Shown here: positions 35,515 through 42,643 of the stretch, piece after piece | Layout: every line of letters starts with the position of its first letter | Position numbering within the stretch: position 1 is the stretch's first letter | Source: Exiguobacterium aurantiacum | Lineage (GTDB): Bacteria > Bacillota > Bacilli > Exiguobacteriales > Exiguobacteriaceae | Assembly (NCBI RefSeq): GCF_001766415.1 | Contig: NZ_MKXO01000001.1 | Coordinates: 372,001-436,000 of the forward strand | Reading direction: 5' to 3' | DNA: 64,000 nucleotides | Translations under genes and position numbers: made by a program | Notes under the pieces: generated by a model | Database searches by the model: none | The model's input: the letters and a program-made list of their open reading frames with translations, nothing else | What the model was told of the DNA's origin: nothing

Positions 35515-35541
35515 TCAAACACCCCCTTTGTTTCATCATAC

Positions 35542-35573
35542 AAAAAAGCGGCACCGTATACACGGTACCGCCC
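35542..35573 (-). terminator. Terminator of the NCS2 permease gene
   Basis: GCGG-T-ACCG pairs with CGGT-G-CCGC; six T follow on the minus strand. Confidence 0.88.
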
Positions 35574-35577
35574 CATC

Positions 35578-36840
35578 TTATAGCCAGACTGGTAAAGAAA
35601 AGAAAACCAAGAACAATACGGTCAAGACACCGACGACCGGACTGAGCGAGCGATAGCCCTTCTTGAACAAGACGATCATCGTATAGGCGATGAAGCCGAG
35701 CCCGATGCCATCGACGATGGAGTACGTGAACGGGATCATGATAATGACGAGGATCGCCGGGAAGGCCTGCTCCCAATTGTCGAGCGGCAGATGCTTCACG
35801 TTCTGGAACATCATCATGCCGATGATGATCAAGACCGGCGCGATCGCCGTCACCGGAATGATCGCGAACAGCGGCAAGAGCAAGAGCGAGACGACGTAAA
35901 GACCTGACGTCACGAACGACGAGATGCCGCCGCGTGCGCCGACCGAGATGCCGGCCGCGACCTCGACCGTCGAGACGGTCGGGCTCGAGCCGAACATGGC
36001 ACCCGCCATCGTCGACAACCCTTGGGCGATCAAACCTTTCGGGGCTTGATCGTCCTTTCCGATCGCCCGCGTCTGATTCTGGATCAGGCTGATGTTCTCG
36101 ATCAACAAGACGAGCGTCAACACGCCGACCGCGATCAGGAAGATCGGTGATGTCGACTGCGCGAACGACACGTTGCCGAACACGGTCCCGAACGACTCGA
36201 AGAACGGTGTGAGCGCGAACTCACCTGTCCAGTCGAGCGTGCCCGTGACAGCGCTCAAACCGACACCGAACGCGATCGTCCAGAGGAAGCTGCTCGGTCC
36301 CATCTTCAAGAACAAAAGAATCGCGACGAATAGCGTCAGGAACGCGACCTGCACCGGTCGCTCCCCGAGGTCTCCGATGTGGAGCAGTGCCCCACCACCG
36401 CCCGAGACGATCCCTGCCGCTTCGAGCCCGATCAAGATGAGGAACAGGCCGAGCCCGACCGTCAGTCCGTCATGAATGATCGGCGGGAACGCGTTCGCGA
36501 GTTTCCTCGCCACTTTTGTCACCGTCATGAGGACGACAAGCGCCCCCGAGACGAGCGAGACGGCGAGCGCACTCTGCCAGCTCAGTCCCATCTGCAGGAC
36601 GAGCGTGTACGTGAATAACGCATTGATGCCCATACCAGGTAGGAGCAACAACGGTAAGTTGAACAGTCCCGCGATGAACGTCCCGATGATGCTTGTCAAA
36701 ATCGCTCCGACGAGCGCTCCCTCGAACGGGAGTCCGGCTTGTGTCAAGATTGCCGCATGTACGGCCGGGATGTATGCTGTCGCCAGAAAGTTCAGCACGC
36801 CCCCGTATGTTTCTGTTTTCCATTCTGTTTGTTTTGCCAT
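35578..36840 (-). CDS. NCS2-family purine/xanthine permease
   Basis: This 420-residue membrane protein has about 12-14 helices and belongs to the NCS2 guanine/hypoxanthine (PbuG/AzgA-type) group. Typical segments are FLATAYIPAVHAAILTQAG near the N-terminus, LLPGMGINALFTYTLVLQMG (about 66-85) and the conserved SSPTVSTVEVAAGISVGARG loop. The ATG at 36838-36840 follows AAAGGA at 8 bp; an upstream ATG is weaker. The base transported cannot be assigned. The promoter contains a palindrome. I looked for a purine or PRPP riboswitch in the leader and did not see one. Confidence 0.9.
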   Translation of the reverse strand: MAKQTEWKTETYGGVLNFLATAYIPAVHAAILTQAGLPFEGALVGAILTSIIGTFIAGLFNLPLLLLPGMGINALFTYTLVLQMGLSWQSALAVSLVSGALVVLMTVTKVARKLANAFPPIIHDGLTVGLGLFLILIGLEAAGIVSGGGGALLHIGDLGERPVQVAFLTLFVAILLFLKMGPSSFLWTIAFGVGLSAVTGTLDWTGEFALTPFFESFGTVFGNVSFAQSTSPIFLIAVGVLTLVLLIENISLIQNQTRAIGKDDQAPKGLIAQGLSTMAGAMFGSSPTVSTVEVAAGISVGARGGISSFVTSGLYVVSLLLLPLFAIIPVTAIAPVLIIIGMMMFQNVKHLPLDNWEQAFPAILVIIMIPFTYSIVDGIGLGFIAYTMIVLFKKGYRSLSPVVGVLTVLFLVFFSLPVWL

Positions 36841-36896
36841 AGGAATCAATCCTTTGTTGGCACCCTCACCCACCCATGTGGTTACACACGAGACTC

Positions 36897-36926
36897 ATTA
36901 TATCCTGTCTGACTTCAGACATGCAA
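36897..36926 (-). promoter_or_regulatory. NCS2 permease promoter with internal palindrome
   Basis: On the minus strand TTGCAT (36921-36926) and TATAAT (36897-36902) are 18 bp apart. Between them lies TGTCTGA-CT-TCAGACA (36906-36921), a 7-bp inverted repeat that looks like a repressor site. Confidence 0.65.
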
Positions 36927-37043
36927 CACTATCGTAGTTCAATTCCACCTTTGGACCCAGTGTTGAGACGACTCCATCTAAAGGTTTATTTTATAAAATA
37001 AGAACAAACGTTCTTATTTTCAGCATCTATTTTAGTCGGAATC

Positions 37044-37052
37044 TGCTATAAT
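37044..37052 (+). promoter_or_regulatory. Extended -10 promoter of the toxin-like peptide gene
   Basis: TGCTATAAT is a perfect extended -10 box, giving a leader of about 55 nt before the start codon. Confidence 0.65.
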
Positions 37053-37114
37053 GAAGAGGCAGGTTAACGCAGCAATAGTGGGGTCAGCCGCCAAGTCCAC
37101 AATGGAGGAAGGCG

Positions 37115-37246
37115 GTGGTGCGGATGGAACAACTATGGACCTGGGTCGGCGATTACGTAATCGTCCCGATCCTCGCTCCGATCATTGTTCACTTGGTAAT
37201 CCACCAAACATCCGATCGTGCAACGTCTGAACGCACAAAAAAATGA
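37115..37246 (+). CDS. Fst/Ldr-like small membrane toxin (type I toxin-antitoxin candidate)
   Basis: This short gene encodes about 43 residues. After a few residues comes one membrane helix (GDYVIVPILAPIIVHLVIHQ) and then a hydrophilic, charged tail ending SERTKK. Helix with I-A-P-I-I-x-x-L-V followed by a charged tail is the plan of Fst/Ldr-family type I toxins, which damage the membrane when the antisense RNA is lost. GGAGG (37104-37108) is 6 bp before GTG 37115; GTG 37118 and ATG 37124 are in frame. Convergent antisense promoter, terminator and inverted repeat support a toxin-antitoxin locus. The match is by plan and short motif only. Confidence 0.65.
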   Translation: MVRMEQLWTWVGDYVIVPILAPIIVHLVIHQTSDRATSERTKK

Positions 37247-37366
37247 CCCCCTCGGCGCAATGAGATGGGTCACTTTCTGATTCACTAACCATTGTGGCGG
37301 CTGGGCCACTCTTGAAGTGGTAGCCTGTAAGCCAGAGGCCGGTGTATCGAGCACCGGTCTCTTTCT
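37237..37366 (-). ncRNA. Candidate antisense antitoxin RNA
   Basis: A minus-strand extended -10 box at 37373-37381 would start an RNA near 37366 that ends at the TGACCC/GGGTCA hairpin with seven T (to about 37237). This about 130-nt RNA has no ORF, carries two stable hairpins, and overlaps the 3' part of the plus-strand toxin transcript, as in txpA/ratA and bsrG/SR4. Confidence 0.5.
37244..37276. terminator. Bidirectional hairpin at the end of the toxin-like gene
   Basis: TGACCC (37244-37249) pairs with GGGTCA (37267-37272). Seven T follow on the minus strand and CTTTCT on the plus strand. The stem starts at the toxin stop codon. Confidence 0.65.
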
Positions 37367-37368
37367 AC
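37337..37368 (+). terminator. Second terminator downstream of the toxin-like gene
   Basis: CCGGTG pairs with CACCGG, extended by GAG/CTC, followed by TTTCT. It would end a long toxin transcript that includes the right arm of the inverted repeat. Confidence 0.6.
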
Positions 37369-37372
37369 TTGC

Positions 37373-37381
37373 ATCATACCA
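37373..37381 (-). promoter_or_regulatory. Promoter of the candidate antisense RNA
   Basis: TGGTATGAT on the minus strand is an extended -10 box, with a weak CTGAAA 17 bp upstream. Confidence 0.5.
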
Positions 37382-37450
37382 TATCTGTTCCCGGTTTTCA
37401 GTATTAGAAACACGAAAACGATGAATTTGACGTGACGAACACCGGGTGAT

Positions 37451-38953
37451 TTAACCCGGTGTTTTCATATCTTCTTCTACCGTGTAGCGGGAGAACCATT
37501 TCAACATGGCATCCGCCTCTTGTTTCGGGATATCCTCGATCATTTCATTCGATAAGACACCACGAGTCGAGAACAGGACGTTGCATACATCGAAACGGCG
37601 CTGAAGCGGCGTCTGTGTCACTTGGACCTGTTCGATCCGCGGCTTGTCCGTCAAAAATGAGTGGACGTTGAACGCACCGGTCCGGAGCTCGACGAAGCGA
37701 CCGTTCCGAGCGTAGCGCGTCGTCATATAGCTCAACAGGCGGCCGCCGATGATGATGGCCCACAGCAGGACGAGCCACCAGGCGTAATCGCGGAAGAAAT
37801 AGAGGACGACACCACTGATGATGAGACCGAACCAACTGATCCGCATCAGCTTGATCCAAAGCGACCGTGTCGGTAAACGATGGAGCGTGTCGGCCCATGT
37901 GAACTGGTTGAAGTGCTCGTTCAGCACGGCCATCGCCTTGTCCCGTTTGACGAACGGGAGGATGGTCGATGACTCGTCTTTCAACTCGTCCATCGTGCCC
38001 GCAGCGACGAGCTCGACGCCGACGATGTTGAACCAGCGCCGGATGAACGTCTCTTTGATGCGGATCGCTTGAATCTTCTCGTACGGGATCTCTTTCGCCG
38101 AGCGGTTCAAGAGCCCTTTCTCGACACGGATCCGGTCCCCTCTTCGTTCGAGTTGGAAGTTCCCATATTTCAAGAAGTTGATGACCATGCCGATGATGAC
38201 AGACAGGAACAAGACAGTAAGGACAAGCACGCCGATGGCGATGATCGAGGCGCTGATGACCCACTCCCCGACTTGGTCGAACGTCCCATCAAGGTTGATG
38301 AAGTCATCGATCGAGGACACGACCGTCGAGGCGACCGGGAAGATGGCGAATACCGACAGTGACGTCAGCGAGGCGATGATGATCTCGCGGGTCGAGATGG
38401 CATACAACAAACGGCTCGCTGGTTTTTCAATCGCCACCGGTGCAGATGTCGTGTCTGTCTCCTCTTCCACGGGTAAGTCCGTTTCAGTCTTCCGATGACG
38501 GACCTGGTCGAGGATGTCCTCGAGCCGCTTCGCCTCGTTCGGGAAGACGCCGGCCAGTTTGAACGAGGCGTCATCGCTGTTCGCGTTCGTGTCGAATGTC
38601 AACTCGACGACACTGAGCAGACGGTAAAGGAACGGGCTGTTCGAATGGACGCTCTGGATCTTATAGAGCGGGAGCGACTTCTCTTTTTTGATCCAGTTCC
38701 CGTCGATGATATACATCGTCTTGTCGTCCAAGGCGTAACGGAAATTGCGCCAGCCGAAGAACTTTTGGATCACGTCGAGCAAGAGGAAGAGCAAGATCCC
38801 GACGCGCAAGATGATGCCGAACGTCGAGCTCCAATCGTTATTGATCACAAATAGCAGTACGAGCGGGATGATAAATGACTTGATGACCTCTAATACACGT
38901 AACAGTAAAACGCGAGTCGGTAGACGATGCCAGGTGAGCGTCGCTTCCGTCAT
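37451..38953 (-). CDS. ydbT: YdbT-like membrane protein with three bPH2 domains
   Basis: This 500-residue membrane protein has six or more helices in three pairs, each followed by a bacterial PH2 domain: FRYALDDKTMYIIDGNWIKK (about 71-90), NFQLERRGDRIRVEKGLLNR (about 270-289) and RFVELRTGAFNVHSFLTDKP in the last third. It pairs with YdbS. In Bacillus this pair is linked with resistance to membrane-active peptides from other bacilli; that role is from family knowledge. It overlaps ydbS by 4 bp. A hairpin at 37438-37463 overlaps its stop codon. Confidence 0.88.
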   Translation of the reverse strand: MTEATLTWHRLPTRVLLLRVLEVIKSFIIPLVLLFVINNDWSSTFGIILRVGILLFLLLDVIQKFFGWRNFRYALDDKTMYIIDGNWIKKEKSLPLYKIQSVHSNSPFLYRLLSVVELTFDTNANSDDASFKLAGVFPNEAKRLEDILDQVRHRKTETDLPVEEETDTTSAPVAIEKPASRLLYAISTREIIIASLTSLSVFAIFPVASTVVSSIDDFINLDGTFDQVGEWVISASIIAIGVLVLTVLFLSVIIGMVINFLKYGNFQLERRGDRIRVEKGLLNRSAKEIPYEKIQAIRIKETFIRRWFNIVGVELVAAGTMDELKDESSTILPFVKRDKAMAVLNEHFNQFTWADTLHRLPTRSLWIKLMRISWFGLIISGVVLYFFRDYAWWLVLLWAIIIGGRLLSYMTTRYARNGRFVELRTGAFNVHSFLTDKPRIEQVQVTQTPLQRRFDVCNVLFSTRGVLSNEMIEDIPKQEADAMLKWFSRYTVEEDMKTPG

Positions 38954-39459
38954 ACGACATCCTCCTCCTCGATGCGGGCATAGACTGCGATCTGTTCACG
39001 GAGCGTCTTCGCGAACGACTCCTCGATCGCATAGATCTCATGCGACCCGGCCGCAGTGCCGATCGTGATCGTCTGCAGGCCGTACTTCCGGAGCAGCGGT
39101 CCTTGTTGGGCGTGGACGTACTGTACTTTCGTCATCGGGATCAACACGTCGTGTGTCGTGATGATGCCGTGGTGCAGACGAATCTCGAGCGGTCGCACGT
39201 CATACGTGAAGCGTTCTTGCTTCCACTTTTGGAAGACGACGATGTCGATCACGCTATAGATGAGATCGATGGCGAGCAAGCCATACATCGTATATTGAAG
39301 CCATGTCGGCCAGTCGAAATAGAGCGAGGCGACGACGAGACCGCCGGTGATGACGAGCCCGATCAAGTAAAAGATGGCGCTAGACAACCGGAACACGGTC
39401 CGTGCTTCGATCGGTAGTTTACCGCTGAGTGATGCTGGTACTGTTTCTATGTCTGACAT
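38950..39459 (-). CDS. ydbS: YdbS-like bPH2 domain membrane protein
   Basis: This 169-residue protein has two adjacent helices (about 25-68) followed by one bPH2 domain (FTYDVRPLEIRLHHGIITTH, VLIPMTKVQYVHAQQGPLLR and YGLQTITIGTAAGSH). It is the normal partner of YdbT and is coupled to it by an ATGA overlap. GGGGGAAA lies before the ATG. Confidence 0.88.
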   Translation of the reverse strand: MSDIETVPASLSGKLPIEARTVFRLSSAIFYLIGLVITGGLVVASLYFDWPTWLQYTMYGLLAIDLIYSVIDIVVFQKWKQERFTYDVRPLEIRLHHGIITTHDVLIPMTKVQYVHAQQGPLLRKYGLQTITIGTAAGSHEIYAIEESFAKTLREQIAVYARIEEEDVV

Positions 39460-40184
39460 TGGTATTTCCCCCTATCCGTTCGGACGCTTGTCCGTCTCTC
39501 TTTTAGTATACGTCGTTTATTTGAAAAAAGTTTCATTCCGCTACAGGGAAGGTGTTCGAGTGCGCCCGAACGGTCCTTACTCATTCGTGCAGTCTAACTA
39601 AAAGTCTTCTTGGAAATGTTCGATGTATCTTGAGTGTCCCAAAATTTTGTAGGATGCACATAAAGCTCCTCAGCTTAGCTTAATTTAATTGAGAACAAAT
39701 AACATTCATCCGTTTATATGCTGATAAAGACTTTTGAGTTGTTCGCTTATATAGGTGCGCGCAGCGGTATCGTAATAGCGCCAGTGCATACGCATATATA
39801 ATGAATTAAAAAAAGAAGCGTCCTAAATTTTTATTAGGAAGAATTATCGTCATTCTTATCTGCCAGGCGAAGCTCATCTAGGTCACTGAGCACTACATGT
39901 GTCCACTGCTAGAGATTTAATGAGTTGTCTTTCTCGTACATAGATTCAATAATAAAAATCAATCGCTCCTTGGCTAATTAATAAATCGATTTCATGTTCT
40001 TTGGAATATGAAAAATCTAGATGAAGTGCAGTATGTAACGAAATATAGGAATTCATCAACGTAGTCCACTTAATCATGACGCGAGCTTCTCTTTATTCTA
40101 AATGAACCTTTAGATGAACGACACTCGATAAAAATATCCCATCCAAGGTTTCATCATATCTATAAAACATCGCACAATGCACCA
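39460..40184. other. AT-rich intergenic stretch with decayed sequence
   Basis: This 725-bp region is clearly AT-richer than its surroundings and carries no long ORF. It holds one short minus-strand ORF (39946-40077) and a small TCCTAA/TTAGGA hairpin near 39830. I see no RNA gene or mobile element. Confidence 0.5.
39946..40077 (-). pseudogene. Short ORF, possible gene remnant
   Basis: A 43-residue open stretch begins MIKWTTLMNSYISLHTALHL and ends at TGA. It reads like ordinary soluble protein but is too short, has only a weak binding site, and lies in decayed DNA. I cannot name the source. Confidence 0.2.
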
Positions 40185-40610
40185 TCAATCAAGCGTCGGC
40201 AAAACGAAGAATCGCTTCTTTTCTTTAAATGTCAGAACCTCCTCATGACTCTCACCGCTTGCTTTCCACAAAATACGGAGCGTATAGTCACTATCTGAAT
40301 TCGGTTCAGATCCTAAAAATACAAATTCGTAGTAACTATTTTGCCGCATGTCAATTGGCTCACTTAAAAAGTCTCCAGTCAGTTGAGTGTCATTTTCATA
40401 AAAAGACAAGTCGACAATCTCTCCGTCCAATTCGTCCCACGTCAATTCGCCCGCCCATGTCTCCTTTAAAGAATGTGACACGGTATAAATTGCGTTAAAC
40501 TTTTCATCTTCAGAACTCGCAACGAGCTTTGGCGGGAGTGTCAGTGAAAAGCCCACCCATATCACTAAAAAGAGGCCAATCATTCCTAGTTCAACTTTCA
40601 GTTTCTTCAC
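40185..40610 (-). CDS. Membrane-anchored hypothetical protein
   Basis: I do not recognise this 141-residue protein. A basic start is followed by a helix (GMIGLFLVIWVGFSLTL, about 9-25) and an extracytoplasmic domain with many acidic and aromatic residues and no cysteines (SYYEFVFLGSEPNSDSDYTL). GTG at 40608-40610 is chosen since AAGGAGG lies 7 bp upstream. It looks like a stand-alone gene in an AT-rich patch. Confidence 0.7.
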   Translation of the reverse strand: MKKLKVELGMIGLFLVIWVGFSLTLPPKLVASSEDEKFNAIYTVSHSLKETWAGELTWDELDGEIVDLSFYENDTQLTGDFLSEPIDMRQNSYYEFVFLGSEPNSDSDYTLRILWKASGESHEEVLTFKEKKRFFVLPTLD

Positions 40611-40682
40611 TCCGTCTCCTCCTTTTAACTGATTACCTTTATTCCGTTCGGTAGTCACTTTCCACATTCCTTTTTATCCGGC

Positions 40683-40713
40683 AAAAAAGCCAAGTCGCAT
40701 GAGCGGCTTGGCA
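40683..40713 (-). terminator. Terminator of the FUSC-type gene
   Basis: GCCAAG-C-CGC pairs with GCG-A-CTTGGC around TCAT, with six T on the minus strand. Confidence 0.9.
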
Positions 40714-40727
40714 TGTACGTGAAACGT

Positions 40728-41819
40728 TTAGTCTTCAAAGAACCACTTCTTGCGCGGTTCCACTTTCAAATTGTCGCTATGCTTCTTCATCTCGGTGATG
40801 AGGTAGCGTTCGAGTTCGTTCATCGCCTTGACCCAGTTCGTCATCGCCGCGACGAGCGGGACGACGGTCAAGATGAGTTCTTCCTCTTCGTCGCGCATCT
40901 TCTCGATCATCAGCTTGGCGAAGTCGAAGTTCTCATGGATCAAGTCTTCCTCGCGGTCGATGATGTGTTCGTTCTCGAGCTCATATGCCGAGAACAAACG
41001 CTCATGCCGACGCAGCAAGTGCCGCATATGGCGCAACAGTTCTTCCTCGAGTTGTGGCGGCAGATGTTCGACCGTCAAATAATCGTCGTACAACTTGTCG
41101 AGCACGTGGATGGCGGCACTGTTCGTGTCGATCATCTTCGACTTGAGGACGGCCCGACGGTAGATCGGCGTCTTCTTCTCGAGCCAGCGGTTGGCTTTGA
41201 TCTCTTCTTCGAAGTAATCATACGTCGTCTTCGAACCGCGATGTTTCTTTTTCGTCTCGTCGAGCGATTCGAACGACGAGCGGCCGCCTTCCGTCTCGGA
41301 GAACAAGCGGGCAATCCGGACCGCCATTTGAAAGACGGTCGTGATCTCGTCTTCGAGCTTCCGTTCATAGCGCGGTGGGAACAACAACGCGTTGACGAGC
41401 AGCGCGACGGTGATCCCCATCATGATGAGCAAGTAACGTTCGCCGGCGAACATAAAGATCGACAGGTCGGACTGGCTCGCCCCTTCCATGATCAAGATCG
41501 TCGTCAAGATGACGGTCCGCGTCGTCGACTCGAGGTTCAAGAAGAGCAGGATCGAGATGGCGATGATGATGACGACGCCGATCGCGATCGGTGTCGGGTT
41601 CGGTGTCAGCATCAACGAGAACACGGCCAGTAAGGCGCCGATCAAGTTCCCTTTCATCTCCTCTAAAAGCCGGACACCCGTCTGATACACCGACGGCAGC
41701 AAGGCGAGCGAGGCCGCGAGTGCAGGGACGACGATTTGTTCAAATTGAAACGCTTCGGCAATAAGTAACACCAGGGCGACAGAAATCCCAGTTTTGATCG
41801 TTCTAGCTCCAAATCTCAT
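40728..41819 (-). CDS. Aromatic acid exporter/FUSC-type membrane protein
   Basis: This 363-residue protein belongs to the ArAE_1/DUF939 group common in Bacilli. The first 150 residues form about six helices beginning RFGARTIKTGISVALVLLIA, with the conserved E-M-K-G-N-x-I-G-A motif (EEMKGNLIGALLAVF, about 53-67). A long charged, helical cytoplasmic domain follows (about 150-363). Transport is inferred from the family; the substrate is unknown. The gene is monocistronic. Confidence 0.88.
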   Translation of the reverse strand: MRFGARTIKTGISVALVLLIAEAFQFEQIVVPALAASLALLPSVYQTGVRLLEEMKGNLIGALLAVFSLMLTPNPTPIAIGVVIIIAISILLFLNLESTTRTVILTTILIMEGASQSDLSIFMFAGERYLLIMMGITVALLVNALLFPPRYERKLEDEITTVFQMAVRIARLFSETEGGRSSFESLDETKKKHRGSKTTYDYFEEEIKANRWLEKKTPIYRRAVLKSKMIDTNSAAIHVLDKLYDDYLTVEHLPPQLEEELLRHMRHLLRRHERLFSAYELENEHIIDREEDLIHENFDFAKLMIEKMRDEEEELILTVVPLVAAMTNWVKAMNELERYLITEMKKHSDNLKVEPRKKWFFED

Positions 41820-41955
41820 GCGTTCTCGACACCGGAGTGTCTTCCCCCTTTGTACACGTCATGCAATTTTTTTAGCCGACTTCGGCGTGCGTGAAACATT
41901 TGCCCTTCGAACCGGTCGAAGTCAGGTCATTTTGCCCGATTCGAGAGCGCTTCCG

Positions 41956-41964
41956 TGGTATGAT
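41956..41964 (+). promoter_or_regulatory. Extended -10 promoter of the NAD-binding protein/DynA operon
   Basis: TGGTATGAT lies about 43 bp before the start of the first gene. Confidence 0.5.
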
Positions 41965-42006
41965 GGCGTTGGATATTTTCTTTAATCTTGATGGGGAGGG
42001 GTTTAC

Positions 42007-42627
42007 TTGTCAACCATTGCTTTATTTGGAGGAAGCGGCCGCACGGGGATGCGGATGCTTGAACGATTACTGGAGGACGGACATCACGTCCGCCTATTAA
42101 CGAGACGACCGCTTCAACCGAGGGACGGTCTTGACGTCATCATCGGCGACGCCACCGACCAGGAAGCCGTCATTGAAACGATACAACGTGCTGACGTCGT
42201 CATGTCAGCGCTCGGCACCGACAAACAAAACGTCTTGTCGCGCTTCACCCCGCTCGTCATCGCGGCGATGCAACAGGCAGGACTCAAACGCATCTTGATC
42301 GTCGGAACAGCCGGCATTTTACGGGCACACGACTCGGACAACTATCGCTTCGAGACGCGTGAGTCGAAACGGTCGATGACGACCGCAGCCGAAGACCACG
42401 CCCGAGCCTATGAGCTGTTCGAAGCCTCCGACCTCGACTACACGATCGTCTGTCCGACGCAATTGATCGAAGGCGAATCTGTCGGTGAGATCGTCATCAC
42501 GGCCGACGTGTTGGGCACGTTGAACTCAGGACCGATCGCACGGGATGACGTCGCCGAGCTCATGCTTCGCGCCTGGAAAGACAGAACATTCATCAGACAC
42601 CGCGTCGGGATCACGACGGAATCATGA
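42007..42627 (+). CDS. NAD(P)-binding Rossmann protein (atypical SDR)
   Basis: This 206-residue protein has the TIALFGGSGRTGMRMLERLL nucleotide loop (G-x-x-G-x-x-G) and continues with ADVVMSALGTDKQ and the late LDYTIVCPTQLIEGE, typical of the NmrA/YwnB-like NAD(P)H-binding group. It probably binds NADPH and reduces or senses an unknown partner. The start is TTG after GGGGAGGGG. It precedes dynA by 16 bp and is likely cotranscribed with it. Confidence 0.85.
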   Translation: MSTIALFGGSGRTGMRMLERLLEDGHHVRLLTRRPLQPRDGLDVIIGDATDQEAVIETIQRADVVMSALGTDKQNVLSRFTPLVIAAMQQAGLKRILIVGTAGILRAHDSDNYRFETRESKRSMTTAAEDHARAYELFEASDLDYTIVCPTQLIEGESVGEIVITADVLGTLNSGPIARDDVAELMLRAWKDRTFIRHRVGITTES

Positions 42628-42643
42628 TTAGGGGATGGGGATT

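Larger units (their letters stand above)
37085..37303. repeat. Long-range inverted repeat around the toxin-like gene
   Basis: CCATTGTGGCGGCTG (37289-37303) is complementary to CAGCCGCC (37085-37092) plus ACAATGG (37099-37105), with a 6-nt bulge. A long plus-strand transcript could pair its 5' and 3' ends, and the pairing reaches the first bases of GGAGG, the ribosome binding site. Confidence 0.7.

Noticed and set aside
36841-36900. Purine or PRPP riboswitch before the NCS2 permease
   Set aside because: The leader is short and lacks the conserved cores; only a promoter palindrome is seen.
37133-37354. 73-residue minus-strand frame opposite the toxin-like gene
   Set aside because: It lacks a binding site and runs through the hairpins and the antisense promoter region.
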